A stretch of 64,000 nucleotides of DNA from Hyphomicrobiales bacterium (GTDB lineage: Bacteria > Pseudomonadota > Alphaproteobacteria > Rhizobiales > Beijerinckiaceae), in the NCBI GenBank assembly GCA_017302635.1, contig JAFLCX010000002.1, positions 930,975-994,974 of the forward strand, read 5' to 3'. Below, in pieces: positions 9,278 to 18,383 of this stretch. The translations under genes and the position numbers were made by a program. Below the pieces are notes generated by a model that saw only the letters and a list, made by a program, of their open reading frames with translations, had not been told where the DNA came from and searched no databases. The first letter of the stretch is position 1. Each line of letters starts with the position of its first letter.

Positions 9278-9769
9278 ATGCCGCTCTATTTCGCATATGG
9301 TTCCAACATGGACATCGCAGCGATGAGCGCCCGCGCACCGGGCGCGAAGCCGCTTGGTCTTGCGAGGCTGGTGCGCCATCGGTTTGTCATCACGGAGCAT
9401 GGCTATGCGAGCGTGGCGCGCGACCCCAGACAGGCGGTGCATGGCCTTCTGTGGAACGTGTCGCTGGCCGATATCCGCGCGCTCGACCGCTTCGAGGAGC
9501 TCGATCGCGGGCTCTACACGAAAATCGAGCAGCCGGTGATCACCGCCAACGGGCCACGCCGGGCCTTGGTTTATGTCGGCACCGGAAAACCGGGCGGCAA
9601 GCCGCGTGCGGGTTACCTCGAAGACGTCATCGGAGCCGGAGCCGAAATTGGCCTGCCGGCAGCCTATCTCAAGGAGATGGCCGCTCTGGGGCAGGGCGCG
9701 GCTGCACCATCCGGGCGCAAAAGCAAAAGTGGTCCCCGCGCGAGCGAGACATGGAGTTGGGGAGACTAA
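9278..9769 (+). CDS. gamma-glutamylcyclotransferase-like (AIG2 family) protein
   Basis: A 163-residue protein of the GGCT/AIG2 fold. YGSNM (residues 6-10) is the phosphate/substrate-binding loop and the Glu in [10 protein letters not shown] is the expected catalytic acid. Family members cyclise gamma-glutamyl amines or gamma-glutamyl amino acids to 5-oxoproline. The C-terminal 20 residues are low-complexity ([16 protein letters not shown]). Its last 4 bases overlap the end of the convergent lipB gene. Confidence 0.8.
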   Translation: MPLYFAYGSNMDIAAMSARAPGAKPLGLARLVRHRFVITEHGYASVARDPRQAVHGLLWNVSLADIRALDRFEELDRGLYTKIEQPVITANGPRRALVYVGTGKPGGKPRAGYLEDVIGAGAEIGLPAAYLKEMAALGQGAAAPSGRKSKSGPRASETWSWGD

Positions 9770-10455
9770 TCCCCGAACACGCGCGCGAAGGCCGCCCTCA
9801 GCGCGATATCCGCATCATCCATCCCGACCGGAAGGCCGAGATCGACAAGGCTGGTGACGCCGAAGCGTTGCTCCTTGATGCCGCATGGCACGATGCCGGC
9901 GAAATGACTCAGATCCGGCTCGACATTGAACGCAATACCGTGGAACGAGACCCATTTGCGCAGGCGAATGCCGATGGCGGCGATCTTGTCCTCAAAGCCT
10001 TCGCCCCTGTCGGGGCGCTTCACCCACACGCCCACCCGGTCCGGATCGGTGAAGCCGCGCAGGTTGAAAGCCTGAAGCGCCTCGATCACCCAGGCTTCGA
10101 GTGCGTTCACGAAAGCGCGCACATCCTGCTTTCGGGCCTTGAGGTCGAGCATCACATAAGCGACCCGCTGGCCGGGGCCATGGTAGGTATACTGGCCACC
10201 ACGCCCGGTTTCGAACACGGGAAAGCGCCGGTCCAGCAGGTCGCCTGGCGCAGCGCTCGTGCCGCCTGTATAGAGCGGCGGGTGCTCGACGAGCAGCACG
10301 CATTCGCGGGCTTCGCCTTTGGCGATAGCCTCGGCCCGCGCTTCCATGAAGGCGAGGCTTTTCTCGTAGGGCGTGAGCCCTTCCCAGAGCAGCCATTCAA
10401 CCGGAGCGTGATCGGGGCGGGCAAATACGGGCGATGTTAACGGGCTGTTGACCAT
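9766..10455 (-). CDS. lipB: octanoyltransferase LipB
   Basis: Transfers the octanoyl group from octanoyl-ACP to lipoyl domains, the first step of endogenous lipoate synthesis. The acyl-binding [13 protein letters not shown] motif is present at about 84-96. The catalytic pair Lys157 (EDKIAAIG) and Cys191 (GIVPCGI) is intact. The frame stays open further upstream, to about 10602, but that extension would overlap fliN and lacks homology. MVNSPLTS at 10455 is therefore taken as the start, giving 229 aa, a normal LipB length. The gene is divergent from fliN and convergent with the AIG2-like gene. Confidence 0.92.
   Translation of the reverse strand: MVNSPLTSPVFARPDHAPVEWLLWEGLTPYEKSLAFMEARAEAIAKGEARECVLLVEHPPLYTGGTSAAPGDLLDRRFPVFETGRGGQYTYHGPGQRVAYVMLDLKARKQDVRAFVNALEAWVIEALQAFNLRGFTDPDRVGVWVKRPDRGEGFEDKIAAIGIRLRKWVSFHGIAFNVEPDLSHFAGIVPCGIKEQRFGVTSLVDLGLPVGMDDADIALRAAFARVFGD
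10437..10451. promoter_or_regulatory. possible CtrA half-palindrome upstream of fliN
   Basis: TTAA-N7-TTGA matches the CtrA recognition pattern TTAA-N7-TTAA with one mismatch. It sits in the first codons of lipB, 80 bases before fliN. CtrA controls flagellar genes in alphaproteobacteria, so a role in fliN transcription is plausible but unproven. Confidence 0.3.
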
Positions 10456-10530
10456 GTTGGTGCGAGATAGTGGGCAGAAATTGCCTATGTCAATCGCGCG
10501 CCGATTCCCGGCCAGCAAGGAGCCCAGCGC

Positions 10531-10815
10531 ATGCAGACGGTCGAGAACGTAGAACTCGATATCGCCGTTGTTATCGGCCGATCGGTCATGCCGATCCATC
10601 ACCTGCTGCGCATGGGGCGCGGTGCGGTGATCGAACTGAATTCTAACGAGAATGACGAGATCGAGATTCTCGCGAACAATTTTCCCGTCGCGCGCGGGCA
10701 GGTGATCGTGCAGGGCAAGCGCATTCAGGTCGAGGTGACCTCTCTGCTGCGCAAGCCGGAAACGATCCGCGCCCGTTTCGGTTCTGATCGCGATCAGGAG
10801 ACCGAGCCGGCATAA
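10531..10815 (+). CDS. fliN: FliN-type flagellar motor switch protein
   Basis: A 94-residue protein that is essentially one SpoA (FliM/FliN C-terminal) domain. The hallmarks are [28 protein letters not shown], containing the conserved V-x-G-x-S/x-M-P-I start of the fold, and [11 protein letters not shown]. FliN forms the lower C-ring of the flagellar switch with FliM. The start is well supported by AAGGAG. No other flagellar gene is present in the window, so it is detached from any main cluster. A non-flagellar SpoA protein (type III secretion) is a less likely alternative. Confidence 0.82.
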   Translation: MQTVENVELDIAVVIGRSVMPIHHLLRMGRGAVIELNSNENDEIEILANNFPVARGQVIVQGKRIQVEVTSLLRKPETIRARFGSDRDQETEPA

Positions 10816-10903
10816 ATTCGTGTTTTCGCGGCTTGCATCCCCAAGGGGGCTTTGTTAGGAAGCGCCCTCGGTTCGGCAGCGGTAACGCTTGACGGGCTGA
10901 AGT

Positions 10904-10988
10904 GCGGTCGTGGCGGAATTGGTAGACGCGCTAGCTTGAGGTGCTAGTGGGTAACACCGTGGAGGTTCGAGTCCTCTCGTCCGCACCA
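10904..10988 (+). tRNA. tRNA-Leu (GAG)
   Basis: An 85-base tRNA with an encoded CCA end. The anticodon stem CTAGC/GCTAG encloses loop TTGAGGT, giving anticodon GAG (reads CUC/CUU). A variable arm typical of class II tRNAs (GTGGGTAACACC) and the T-loop TTCGAGT are clear. The acceptor stem GCGGTCG/CGTCCGC has a single U-U mismatch at the fifth pair. Confidence 0.96.
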
Positions 10989-11003
10989 AATTTCCTGCTC
11001 CAG

Positions 11004-11033
11004 GCCGCGCCGCAAGCGCGGCTTTGTTGTTTT
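11004..11033 (+). terminator. rho-independent terminator of tRNA-Leu
   Basis: GCCGCGC (11004-11010) pairs with GCGCGGC (11016-11022) across a CGCAA loop, followed by TTTGTTGTTTT. It lies 15 bases after the tRNA and just before the stop codon of the converging polysaccharide deacetylase gene. Confidence 0.75.
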
Positions 11034-11800
11034 CAGGCCGGAACGGTGTGAACCACGCGGAAATTCTCGCGTTTCAGGCTGGCGAGAAAGTCCGGCAGCA
11101 TCGCGACAGTTTGCGGTCGCGTATCATGAAACAGCAGGATGCCACGGCGTTGGCGCCGCAACCGGCTCATCACCAGCTGAAGCTGCGCGCCTGGCGCCAT
11201 CGTGTTCCAGTCACTCGCCCAGAGATCGGCGCCGAACACAGCCCGGTTGGTGTTGGCGAGGTGCTCGAGCAGGCAGGGCGTATCGGCAAAGCCGGGAAAA
11301 CGGAAGAACGGCGCGATGCCTTGCCCGGCCGCCTGAACGATGGCGCGTTCTCCCGCCTCGATATCAGCCAGAGCGCGCTCATGACTGATATTCCGCATGG
11401 TCCAGGGGTGAGTCATCGTGTGGTTCGCGACCGTATGGCCGTTCGAGATCATCCGCCGCACGAGATGCGGGTGCGCGGCCGCATTGCGACCGATGAGGAA
11501 GAAAGTCGCGCGCGTGTTTTCGGCTTCGAGCAGGCTCAGAACCCGGTCTGTGAGGCCGGGCACGGGGCCATCATCAAAGGTTAGAATGACTTCCCCTTCT
11601 GCCAACGGCAGGGTTTCCGCATAGCTCTTCTGGCCGAATTGCTGCCGCCCGTGATGCGGAACACGGAGCACCCGCGATGTGCCAAGCCGGGCCTGTGCCA
11701 TGCTCGGCACGAGCAAGGCCGCTCCGGCCAGCGCAATGGCCCTGCGCCGTGTCGGTGAGCGTGGCGTGCCGGTCTTGAATTCATCCGTCATCCGCGACAT
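11033..11800 (-). CDS. exported polysaccharide deacetylase family protein
   Basis: NodB-homology deacetylase, about 255 aa, expected to remove acetyl groups from a GlcNAc-type polymer in the periplasm. TFDDGP is the first catalytic motif and NHTMTHP supplies the metal-binding His pair. An N-terminal RRRAIALAG segment followed by a hydrophobic stretch and AQA looks like a Tat-type or lipid-free signal peptide. The open frame continues upstream as antisense of mgtE, so a start near MSRMTDEF (11800) or MTDEF (11791) is chosen. It is divergent from mgtE. Confidence 0.85.
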   Translation of the reverse strand: MSRMTDEFKTGTPRSPTRRRAIALAGAALLVPSMAQARLGTSRVLRVPHHGRQQFGQKSYAETLPLAEGEVILTFDDGPVPGLTDRVLSLLEAENTRATFFLIGRNAAAHPHLVRRMISNGHTVANHTMTHPWTMRNISHERALADIEAGERAIVQAAGQGIAPFFRFPGFADTPCLLEHLANTNRAVFGADLWASDWNTMAPGAQLQLVMSRLRRQRRGILLFHDTRPQTVAMLPDFLASLKRENFRVVHTVPA

Positions 11801-11915
11801 TTCGCTCGCGATCCGTGTTGCTTCATCATGCGGTGCAGCGTAGATCGACTGGGGCGCGTTTCCAATGGGGCACCGCGCCTTTCCCGTGTTCCGGCTCGCT
11901 TTTTGGGAGGCATCG

Positions 11916-13325
11916 ATGATCGATTCCATCGTCGCTGCGCCCGTCGAACTCTGGGGCGAGGAAATCCGTCTTGAGGATGGCAGTCTCGATGCCCGTTTTG
12001 TCACCGCGATTCGCGATGCTGTCGAGGCCGGGAACCGTGAGCGGCTGGTTGCTCTCGCCGGTGATCTGCACGAGGCGGATCTCGGCGATCTGATTGAGGC
12101 GCTGGAGCCCGACGAGCGCCCGCGTCTCGTCGCGCTGATGGGGCGTGATTTCGACTTCGCCGCGCTCACCGAAATCGACGATATCGTTCGTGAAGAGCTT
12201 CTCGACGAACTCCCCAACACGCAAATTGCCGAAGGTGTGCGCGACCTCGATTCCGATGACGCGGTCTATATTCTCGAAGACCTTGCCGAGGAGGATCAGG
12301 AAGAGGTTCTCGCGGCTCTGCCGACCCTCGATCGCGCCGCCCTGGAGCGCAGCCTCGACTATCCCGAGGATTCGGCCGGGCGGCGGATGCAATCGGATGT
12401 CATCGCGATCCCGCCTTTCTGGACCGTGGGCCAGACTATCGATTTCCTGCGTGAAAGCGACGATTTGCCGGAGGAATTCTACGAGCTTTATGCGGTGGAT
12501 GGCGAGCAGCGCATTCTGGGCCGTGTGCCGCTCAACCGCATGCTGCGCACCAAGCGCCCGGTGAAACTCGAGAAAATCATGCTCGAAGCCGAGCACCGGG
12601 TTTCGGTGACGGACGACCAGCACGACGTGGCGGACCTCTTCAAGCGCTACAATCTGGTGGCGATCCCGGTCACCGATGCCGAGGAGCGGCTGGTGGGGGT
12701 GCTCACCTTCGATGATATCGTCGACGTGATCGACGAAGAGGCCGATGCCGAAATCCGTGCGCTTGGCGGTGTGCGGGCTGACGAGGAACTTGCGGACAGT
12801 ACACTCGATACCGCTCGGCGGCGTTTCTCGTGGCTGTTCGTCAACCTCATCACCGCCATTCTCGCTTCTGCCGTCATCGGGCTCTTTCAGGGCGCATTGC
12901 AGAAGATGGTGGCGCTTGCCGTGCTGATGCCGATCGTCGCGAGCCAGGGCGGCAATGCCGCGACGCAGACGATGACGGTCGCCGTCCGTGCGCTCGCAAC
13001 CCGCGCGCTGGGGGGTTCAGGTGCCCGAAAATTCGTCGCGCGTGAAATCCGGGTCGGCGTGTTGAATGGCCTCGCTTTCGCGCTCGTGATGGGTGTTGTG
13101 GCGGCGATCTGGTTCAGGTCGCCGGAACTCGGGGCGGTGATGGGCATCGCCATCATCGTCAATCTCATCGCGGCCGCGATGGCAGGCGTGCTGATCCCGC
13201 TCGCACTCGACAAGGCGGGCGTCGATCCGGCGGTCTCCTCCGGGACATTCGTGACCACGGTGACCGATATTGTCGGATTTTTCGCGTTCCTCGGCGTTGC
13301 GACGCTCTGGTTCGGACTCGGGTGA
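11916..13325 (+). CDS. mgtE: magnesium transporter MgtE
   Basis: Mg2+ channel/transporter of 469 aa. An acidic N-domain (residues ~20-130) is followed by two CBS domains (~130-255) that sense cytoplasmic Mg2+, a connecting helix, and five transmembrane helices from about residue 300 onward. MPIVASQGGNAATQT is the conserved pore-proximal signature. The ATG at 11916 has GGGAGG eight bases upstream, better than an in-frame start at 11865. A weak inverted repeat follows the stop. Confidence 0.93.
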   Translation: MIDSIVAAPVELWGEEIRLEDGSLDARFVTAIRDAVEAGNRERLVALAGDLHEADLGDLIEALEPDERPRLVALMGRDFDFAALTEIDDIVREELLDELPNTQIAEGVRDLDSDDAVYILEDLAEEDQEEVLAALPTLDRAALERSLDYPEDSAGRRMQSDVIAIPPFWTVGQTIDFLRESDDLPEEFYELYAVDGEQRILGRVPLNRMLRTKRPVKLEKIMLEAEHRVSVTDDQHDVADLFKRYNLVAIPVTDAEERLVGVLTFDDIVDVIDEEADAEIRALGGVRADEELADSTLDTARRRFSWLFVNLITAILASAVIGLFQGALQKMVALAVLMPIVASQGGNAATQTMTVAVRALATRALGGSGARKFVAREIRVGVLNGLAFALVMGVVAAIWFRSPELGAVMGIAIIVNLIAAAMAGVLIPLALDKAGVDPAVSSGTFVTTVTDIVGFFAFLGVATLWFGLG

Positions 13326-13331
13326 GCGTTA

Positions 13332-13353
13332 GGAATTGGGTAACTTCAATTCC
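13332..13353. repeat. inverted repeat after mgtE
   Basis: GGAATTG (13332-13338) and CAATTCC (13347-13353) form a 7-base stem 6 bases after the mgtE stop. The trailing bases are only moderately T-rich, so it is a weak terminator candidate. Confidence 0.35.
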
Positions 13354-13466
13354 GTTTGGCCTTATTCGCGGGCCAATTCTGAAGAAGGGATTAAGTCTTT
13401 CCCGCGCATTGAATGATGCCTCTAAAGGTTTTGTTTCTGGTCCGATCCGTGACAAGGGTTCTCCTC

Positions 13467-14264
13467 GTGTCTCGCTTCTCATCCCTCGATTTTCCGCATC
13501 TGCGCGCCGCCATTGCCGGTGCCGTCGCCCTGTTGCTCACAGCCTGTTCGGCGGATGGCACAATGGAGCGCGCGCACTATCCGCTGAAAAGCGATGCGAA
13601 GCCGCACGAGGGCGTGAAACGGGCGCATTCCTTTCCCGTCCATGGCATCGATATCTCGAAATGGCAGGGCGAGATCGAGTGGTCGGAAGTGAAGCGCGCC
13701 GGCACGGCCTTTGTCTTCATCAAGGCGACCGAAGGTGGCGACCATCTCGATGAGCGCTTCCACGAGAATTGGCGGCAGGCCAAGGCGCATGGCATTCCGC
13801 GCGCGGCCTACCACTTCGTCTATTGGTGTCGTCCGGCGCATGAGCAGGCCGAATGGTTCCGCCGCAACGTGCCCGCCGACAAGGATGCGCTGCCGCCGGT
13901 GCTCGATGTCGAATGGAACGGCCATTCGCGCACCTGCCCGAAGAAGATCGACCCGGAACTCGCGCGGCAGAAAATCGCTGTGATGCTCAAGGCGATGGAG
14001 CAGCATACCGGCAAGCGGCCGATCATCTACACCGATATTCCCTTCCATGCCGACGTGATGGAGGGGCGCTTCAAGGATCACACCTATTGGCTGCGTTCGG
14101 TCGCGGCCGAGCCGCATGAGCGGTACGAGAATCGCGACTGGCTGTTCTGGCAATACACCACCACCGGCCGCGTGCCGGGCATCAAGGGTCCGGTCGATCG
14201 CAATGCCTTCGCCGGCAGCCGCGCTGATTGGCAGGCGTACCTCAAGCGGCAGGGTGTGCGGTAA
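13467..14264 (+). CDS. GH25 (lysozyme-like) lipoprotein
   Basis: Muramidase-type glycoside hydrolase family 25, predicted to cleave the MurNAc-GlcNAc bond of peptidoglycan. The GH25 landmarks GIDISKWQG, FVFIKATEGG, DVEWNG (catalytic Asp and Glu) and YTDIPF are present. An N-terminal hydrophobic segment ends in LLLTAC, a lipobox, so it is likely a lipid-anchored envelope protein. GTG at 13467 has AAGGG eight bases upstream and gives a normal-length signal peptide; the in-frame ATG at 13413 would lengthen it with no ribosome site. It converges with the acyltransferase gene, one base apart. Confidence 0.85.
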   Translation: MSRFSSLDFPHLRAAIAGAVALLLTACSADGTMERAHYPLKSDAKPHEGVKRAHSFPVHGIDISKWQGEIEWSEVKRAGTAFVFIKATEGGDHLDERFHENWRQAKAHGIPRAAYHFVYWCRPAHEQAEWFRRNVPADKDALPPVLDVEWNGHSRTCPKKIDPELARQKIAVMLKAMEQHTGKRPIIYTDIPFHADVMEGRFKDHTYWLRSVAAEPHERYENRDWLFWQYTTTGRVPGIKGPVDRNAFAGSRADWQAYLKRQGVR

Positions 14265-14265
14265 T

Positions 14266-15393
14266 TTATACCGCCCGCTTCGTCCGGCGTGTGGTGTAAG
14301 TCTCGCGATAGCGCCAGCGGCGCACGGAATCCGAGAGCTTTTTCCCGTATCCCATCGCGGCGATGTTCAATCTGCCCATCGGGCGCAAGGCGAGGGCGAG
14401 GCTGGTGATGTCTTCGCGATCCGGCCAGAGGCTCGCCAGCGGATGCCCCGGCCCGGCGCAGGAATCGACATGGCGGAACGCGCTGTCATCCTCGACGAGA
14501 TGAAACGCGAGGGCATCCAGCAGCCGGCCCGGTGAATGGCTCGCGAAATCCGGGTGATAGGTGCTCTTGACGGTGTAAACAGTGGCATCCGCCACGATGT
14601 TGAGATTGATCGCGCAAGGGCGCTCGCCCACCATCAAGGCTTCGATCAGCAGGGTGGGCGCGGGCGCAAGCTCTGCGGCGAGCGCGCGGAACACGGATTC
14701 GAGCACCGGCACATTGCGGATCGCCGTGCCGCCCTGGCCCTTCCAGCTCGCGGCCTCGATGTCGAGAAAATCGGCCAGCAGGCCCGGCAATCCCGGATTG
14801 CCGCTCATCATGCGCAAGAGCGAGACCGGGCCAACCTTCTCAAGCTTGCGCCGTTTTTTCTCGATGGAGCTTCGGGACCTTTCGTCCATCACGCTGCCGC
14901 GCGCGATCGCCGGCCGTTCCCAACTTTGAAGCGTGCGCATCAGGCTCAGTCTGTGTGTGGCGAGGCGGGTCAGCAGGGCAGCGAAGGGCTTGTTTTCGGG
15001 CAGGAGCGGGAAGACGAGAGCCGGCGGCCCGTTTGAGGTCGCGAGGCGGTCGAGGGCGGCGGCAAGGGTCGCTTCCGCCCCATCCCGCGTCAGCAAAGGC
15101 ACCGTGAGGCAGGTGAGGGGATCGCGATAGAGCATCCAGCCCAGGCTCATCGCGCCATCCTTGAAGAATGGGCGCTGGAGCGGAAAAAGCCCGCGCAAAC
15201 TGCCATTCTGCTCGACAATCAGCAGGCGCGTCGGCGTGCCGGCGATCCCGGCCTCAAGGGCAGGGATCATCAGGTCAGGCCCGTAGAACGGGTTGGCTTC
15301 CAGTGCATCGTTGGCAAGCCTGCGCCATTCATCTCGACGCGGGCGGAGTTCCTCAAGATCAGCAAATCGCGCAACAGGGTCAGGCCGGGTCAT
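14266..15393 (-). CDS. CelD/BcsL-like GNAT acyltransferase
   Basis: A 375-residue protein of the BcsL/CelD-like GNAT family (Acetyltransf_6). These are usually linked to exopolysaccharide or envelope assembly. The C-terminal half has the family pattern: LIEALMVGERPCAINLN, then YTVKSTYHPDFASHSPG, then HVDSCAGPGHPLASLWPDR. A basic stretch (RSSIEKKRRKLEKVG) lies in the middle. The gene starts inside the flippase stop codon (ATGA overlap), so the two are coupled and probably act on the same glycan. Confidence 0.8.
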   Translation of the reverse strand: MTRPDPVARFADLEELRPRRDEWRRLANDALEANPFYGPDLMIPALEAGIAGTPTRLLIVEQNGSLRGLFPLQRPFFKDGAMSLGWMLYRDPLTCLTVPLLTRDGAEATLAAALDRLATSNGPPALVFPLLPENKPFAALLTRLATHRLSLMRTLQSWERPAIARGSVMDERSRSSIEKKRRKLEKVGPVSLLRMMSGNPGLPGLLADFLDIEAASWKGQGGTAIRNVPVLESVFRALAAELAPAPTLLIEALMVGERPCAINLNIVADATVYTVKSTYHPDFASHSPGRLLDALAFHLVEDDSAFRHVDSCAGPGHPLASLWPDREDITSLALALRPMGRLNIAAMGYGKKLSDSVRRWRYRETYTTRRTKRAV

Positions 15394-16751
15394 GCGTCAC
15401 CGGAGGGTGCTGAAAGACCGGGTGCCGAGGCATGTCGCCGAAAGGCAAGGGCAAGCATCATGGTCGCGGCCAGCCCGCCGATGCTCGCGCCGACGGCGGC
15501 ACCCACAGCCTGATAGGGGCCGGCGAGCAGGAAACAGAGAATGGCGGTCACCAAGGCGCCGATGAGGTTCGCGCGCCAGACATCGGCCGGAAATCCTGCC
15601 ATCTGGAGCATGTCCTCCATCGGTCCGAACGCCATGCGAATGCCGGCTCCGGCCAGCAGGATCAGAGCCGGGGAGAGCGCTGTGCCAAAGCCCGTGCCGA
15701 ACAGCATCAGGATCAGCGGCGCGAGCAGGGCGAGGACGGCGGCGCCACCCAGGCCGAGAAGGCGCATCAACCGGCGGGCTTCGAGATAGGCGGTGTGCCC
15801 TTCGGCTCCGCCCCCGACCTTGGCGCGGGCGAAGCGGTGGCCATAAGCTGCGCCGATCGCAAACTCGACCAGCCCGATCAGCGAGGCGATTCTCGTCGCG
15901 GCGAAATAGATGCCGACCGTCGCAGCAGGAGCCACAAGGCCGAGGACGATCAGGTCGATATTCTGTCGCGCGAGTAGGGCAAGATCCGAGAGAAGTGTCG
16001 GGAACGCCGCACGGTGCCATTCGGGCGCGTCCGATTGCGCCTTCCGGTCCGGGAAGAGCCTCAGGATGGTCGGAATCGTCCATCCCAATTGAAGCGCAGC
16101 AGCACCGATTGTCGCGAGAAGTGCGATGAGGATTGCGATTTCCGCGCTGATCCGCCATCCCGCGAGAAGGGCGATTGCCAACCCGGCAATCATCAGCCCT
16201 GTTCGCACGATATAGGCCGGTGTGAGAGCGCGGAAGGTCCAGCCCTGTGACCGGGCCATGCCTTCGCCCAGATCGGTGATGGCGAAAAAGGGGAGCGCCA
16301 TCAGCCCGATGGCGAGAACTGTGCAGCACAACGAGCCGTAACCGGCCTCGACCAGCGGAAACAGGGCGTAAAGCAGCCCGATGATCGCGACACTCCCGGC
16401 CAGAGTGAGCGTGAAGGCATGGCGGAGGAAGCCGCGTGCCCGCGCCGCGTCCCCCCGCTGATGGTATTCTGCCAAGTATCGCACGGCAATCTGGCCAAAA
16501 CCGAGGGTTGCAAGAAAGCCGCCAATGGTCACCAGGCTCCAGGCAAAGCTGAAGGTTCCGTAATCGGCCGCGCCAAGGCTGCGCGCGAGGATGATCTGGA
16601 GGATGTAAGCTAGCGCCGCCGCCCCGATTCGCACGCCGAATGCGCCCAGAGTGCTCAGCGGCAGTTGAACCAGGCGTGCGTGCAATTTTCCGGCAAGAAA
16701 GCCGGAATTTGCTGCATTTTTGCATGTTTTGTGAGCGGATTGGCTCGCCAT
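15390..16751 (-). CDS. polysaccharide/lipid-linked oligosaccharide flippase (Wzx/MATE-like)
   Basis: A 453-residue integral membrane protein with about 12-14 hydrophobic helices, of the MOP superfamily polysaccharide biosynthesis branch. Helpful signatures are ILARSLGAADYGTFSFAWS near the N-terminus and FGTGFGTALSPALILLAGAG late in the protein. It likely flips a lipid-linked sugar across the inner membrane. The start ATG at 16751 has no strong ribosome site, so the N-terminus is uncertain by some 20 residues. It forms a two-gene unit with the CelD-like acyltransferase. Confidence 0.85.
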   Translation of the reverse strand: MASQSAHKTCKNAANSGFLAGKLHARLVQLPLSTLGAFGVRIGAAALAYILQIILARSLGAADYGTFSFAWSLVTIGGFLATLGFGQIAVRYLAEYHQRGDAARARGFLRHAFTLTLAGSVAIIGLLYALFPLVEAGYGSLCCTVLAIGLMALPFFAITDLGEGMARSQGWTFRALTPAYIVRTGLMIAGLAIALLAGWRISAEIAILIALLATIGAAALQLGWTIPTILRLFPDRKAQSDAPEWHRAAFPTLLSDLALLARQNIDLIVLGLVAPAATVGIYFAATRIASLIGLVEFAIGAAYGHRFARAKVGGGAEGHTAYLEARRLMRLLGLGGAAVLALLAPLILMLFGTGFGTALSPALILLAGAGIRMAFGPMEDMLQMAGFPADVWRANLIGALVTAILCFLLAGPYQAVGAAVGASIGGLAATMMLALAFRRHASAPGLSAPSGDA

Positions 16752-16945
16752 GACCCGGAATTTCTGCGCCTTTTCGCGCCTCTGACTGCGCGCGAGACCT
16801 TAGAAGGCATTGATATCCGTGGATTTAACCGCAGGACGTAAAAATCAGGTGCGGTTATCACAGTATGAAGCGGCATCCTTTACGGAGTCTTCACGCACAA
16901 GTGGCAAGTTGACGCGATAAGCCAGTTCGAGTGGCAGGAGGAACC

Positions 16946-18280
16946 ATGTCAATTCGCGATCAGGATGCCGCGCGGGCGAAACTCCTAGGAGTGACTGACG
17001 GGGACTGGAAGGACCTCCAGCAGCTTCATCGCAAACGGGGTGGAACCGTTGCACCGGATATCCGCCGCTTTCTTGATGGGTTGGCGGCTCTGGAGCAGTA
17101 CCGGCATGTGATCGGCGAAAAACTGGATCGGGCGACTGATCAGGCTACCCGTCAGATGGACGAGTATCTCGCGCACGGTCCGACAGACACCTACTACGGC
17201 ATGGCCGACGAGACGATCGCCCTTGAGTCCAGTTCAGGCCTTGGTGTGCGTTGTCATGTTTCGATTATTCTCTACGTTCTTCAGGGTATTTTCGAGACGA
17301 TCGGCCGCGATTATCCTATTATTGGTTCGCGTGTCACCGAACGGTGCACTCGCGCTATGAATACCATATTCCTTGATATGTATTCGGTTTTCGGGACTTA
17401 TCAGGCGCAGATGGCCGCCGAGGTCTCAAAGCGCTCACTCGCTGTCGATGAGGCCGTTTCTGACTTCCGTCGGGACGTCGATGCGCTCACACAGGTGATT
17501 TCCGAGGCCAATGCGCAGGTTGAAACCGCGTCGAACGATACCGCAATGGCGGTGCGCACGGCCGCCGATGGCGCGGAAAGAACATCGTCCGAACTCGGCG
17601 TCGCGGCGCGCGACTTCGTGGCGACTGCCGCGGCTTCGGATGAGTTGGCCGCCTCGATCCAGGAAATCGACCGCGCTGTCGCCGCGAGCCTCGATGCAGT
17701 GCGTTCGGCGGTCGAGCAATCCGGCTCGGCCAGAAATGAAGTGACCGCGCTCGTGCAGGCCGTTGCCGGCATCGGCACGGTCGCGGGGCTTATCAAGGCG
17801 ATCGCCGAACAGACCAACCTTCTCGCGCTCAACGCCACGATCGAGGCGGCGCGCGCCGGTGAGGCGGGCCGTGGCTTCGCCGTGGTCGCCTCGGAAGTGA
17901 AAACGCTCGCGAACCAGACAGCTCAGGCCACGCAAGATATCGGCGATCGCATCGCCGCCATCCAGGAAGGTGTCGCGCGCTCGTCGGATGCCATCGCTTC
18001 GGTGTCAAACCAGCTTGAAACCAGCGCCAAGATGGCGGAAACCATCGGCGTTGCCGTGCGCCAGCAGCGCAATGCCACAACCGAGATCGCCGAGATGATG
18101 CAGACGGCTGTCAACCGCGCGAATGTCATAACCGAGACTTCGGAAGAAACCCGCAAGGTCATTCTCGGCACGGCGGGTGCCACAGACGAGTTGCGTCAGC
18201 TTTCGCAGGAACTCGGCGCGCAGACCGGCACGCTCACGCAGGCCGTGGAGCAATTCTCCCAGCGCCTGCGCGCGATTTGA
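16946..18280 (+). CDS. soluble methyl-accepting chemoreceptor, possibly globin-coupled
   Basis: A 444-residue chemoreceptor without transmembrane segments. Residues ~1-160 form an all-helical sensor region in which His104 (VRCHVSIIL) is a candidate proximal haem ligand of a protoglobin-type fold. Residues ~180-444 are the coiled-coil signalling domain, with the canonical hairpin tip [20 protein letters not shown] and [10 protein letters not shown]. It should relay a cytoplasmic cue, perhaps O2, to CheA. The ATG at 16946 follows GGAGGAACC; an in-frame GTG at 16931 is less likely. No che genes are nearby. Confidence 0.85.
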   Translation: MSIRDQDAARAKLLGVTDGDWKDLQQLHRKRGGTVAPDIRRFLDGLAALEQYRHVIGEKLDRATDQATRQMDEYLAHGPTDTYYGMADETIALESSSGLGVRCHVSIILYVLQGIFETIGRDYPIIGSRVTERCTRAMNTIFLDMYSVFGTYQAQMAAEVSKRSLAVDEAVSDFRRDVDALTQVISEANAQVETASNDTAMAVRTAADGAERTSSELGVAARDFVATAAASDELAASIQEIDRAVAASLDAVRSAVEQSGSARNEVTALVQAVAGIGTVAGLIKAIAEQTNLLALNATIEAARAGEAGRGFAVVASEVKTLANQTAQATQDIGDRIAAIQEGVARSSDAIASVSNQLETSAKMAETIGVAVRQQRNATTEIAEMMQTAVNRANVITETSEETRKVILGTAGATDELRQLSQELGAQTGTLTQAVEQFSQRLRAI

Positions 18281-18345
18281 CGGATTGTTGTCGGGCTTTC
18301 ATTCTCTTCCGAGCACCCACTGGCGCGGCGTTTCGCTTGGGTGTA

Positions 18346-18370
18346 ATTAGGTCAGCATAACTGACCAATT
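18346..18370. promoter_or_regulatory. candidate operator before ivd
   Basis: GGTCAG-CATAA-CTGACC is a perfect 6-base inverted repeat with AATT on both outer flanks (one bulged base on the left). It ends 14 bases before the ivd start, a position suited to repression by a dimeric regulator. Confidence 0.5.
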
Positions 18371-18383
18371 CAGGGAGAGAACC

